DNA from: an uncultured Prevotella sp.
Lineage (GTDB): Bacteria > Bacteroidota > Bacteroidia > Bacteroidales > Bacteroidaceae
Direction: 5' to 3'
Length of the DNA stretch: 64,000 nt
Assembly: GCA_902491375.1 (NCBI GenBank)
Contig: CABUHE010000003.1
Location: forward strand, 1 to 64,000
Of the stretch, positions 63,879 to 64,000 are shown piece after piece (position 1 is the first letter of the stretch; each line of letters starts with the position of its first letter). Under the pieces are notes generated by a model. It was given only the letters and a program-made list of their open reading frames with translations, did not search any database and was not told the DNA's origin. The position numbers and the translations under genes were made by a program.

Positions 63879-64000
63879 TTATTCTTTACATTTGCTTATT
63901 TCCTGCCAAAGTTTGTCATCAGGAATGTCGCTTTCTACGCATATTGGCTTTTTTGATACAGGATGTATGAATTCAACTCTGCGTGCGAGCAGAGATATGC
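63879..64000 (-). CDS. Probable RluA-family pseudouridine synthase, C-terminal fragment
   Basis: Only the last 40 codons are in the window; the gene continues beyond base 64000. The end reads SLLARRVEFIHPVSKKP, then ESDIPDDKLW, then EISKCKE and a stop. The A-x-R-V-x-F-x-H-P-V-T/S-x-K pattern close to the C-terminus is typical of RluA-type RNA pseudouridine synthases. The catalytic domain is outside the window, so the family call rests on this tail only. Its stop is 96 bp before tamB on the same strand. Confidence 0.6.
   Translation of the reverse strand, partial: ISLLARRVEFIHPVSKKPICVESDIPDDKLWQEISKCKE

Overview
The window looks like chromosome from a Bacteroidales gut or rumen anaerobe, most likely Prevotella in the broad sense. 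The reasons are promoters of the Bacteroidetes type (TTTG about 19-20 bp before TAnnTTTG), near absence of Shine-Dalgarno sites, a TamL/TamB pair, a B12-dependent ribonucleotide reductase, an [4Fe-4S] class I fumarase, DUF4954, and a large locus for digesting plant pectin. All names come from reading protein motifs; no database search was possible.

Layout. 189-1216 is a complete IS982-family insertion sequence with a 7-bp target duplication. 1643-19533 (all minus strand) is a carbohydrate locus: an esterase with a TPR tail, GH2, a GH78 rhamnosidase fused to an Asp-box propeller, GH140 apiosidase, GH95, a CE19-like methylesterase with an STN-like N-terminus, and a 1378-residue GH43-GH143-GH142-like protein. 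This set fits the known activities for side chains of rhamnogalacturonan II (RG-II). No SusC/SusD pair or regulator is in the window. 20212-32561 is housekeeping: asnA, dnaA, an mlaD-amidase pair, folB, nrdJ, a sugar nucleotidyltransferase, a DHH phosphoesterase, and queE-queD. 33533-42987 (plus strand) carries hflX, DUF4954 and two tandem M16 peptidases. Then come class I fumarase, a tripartite RND efflux operon (45152-50901), nhaA, a nitroreductase, a cysteine-rich GLUG-repeat surface protein, and tamL-tamB. The last 122 bases are the 3' end of a probable pseudouridine synthase.

What stands out. Six intergenic sites carry the same unusual repeat. Five hold exactly four 22-bp units (88 bp) and one holds two. 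Each unit is a 17-nt degenerate palindrome, Y-RAAAG-RNNNY-CTTTY-R, plus a 5-nt spacer. All sit just 3' of genes. Within several arrays two units pair as perfect or near-perfect 15-16 bp stems, and departures from the consensus in one unit are mirrored in its partner, which suggests selection for pairing. Two apparently noncoding transcription units (about 33046-32940 and 52804-52511, both minus strand) have a promoter and an intrinsic terminator but no recognised gene.
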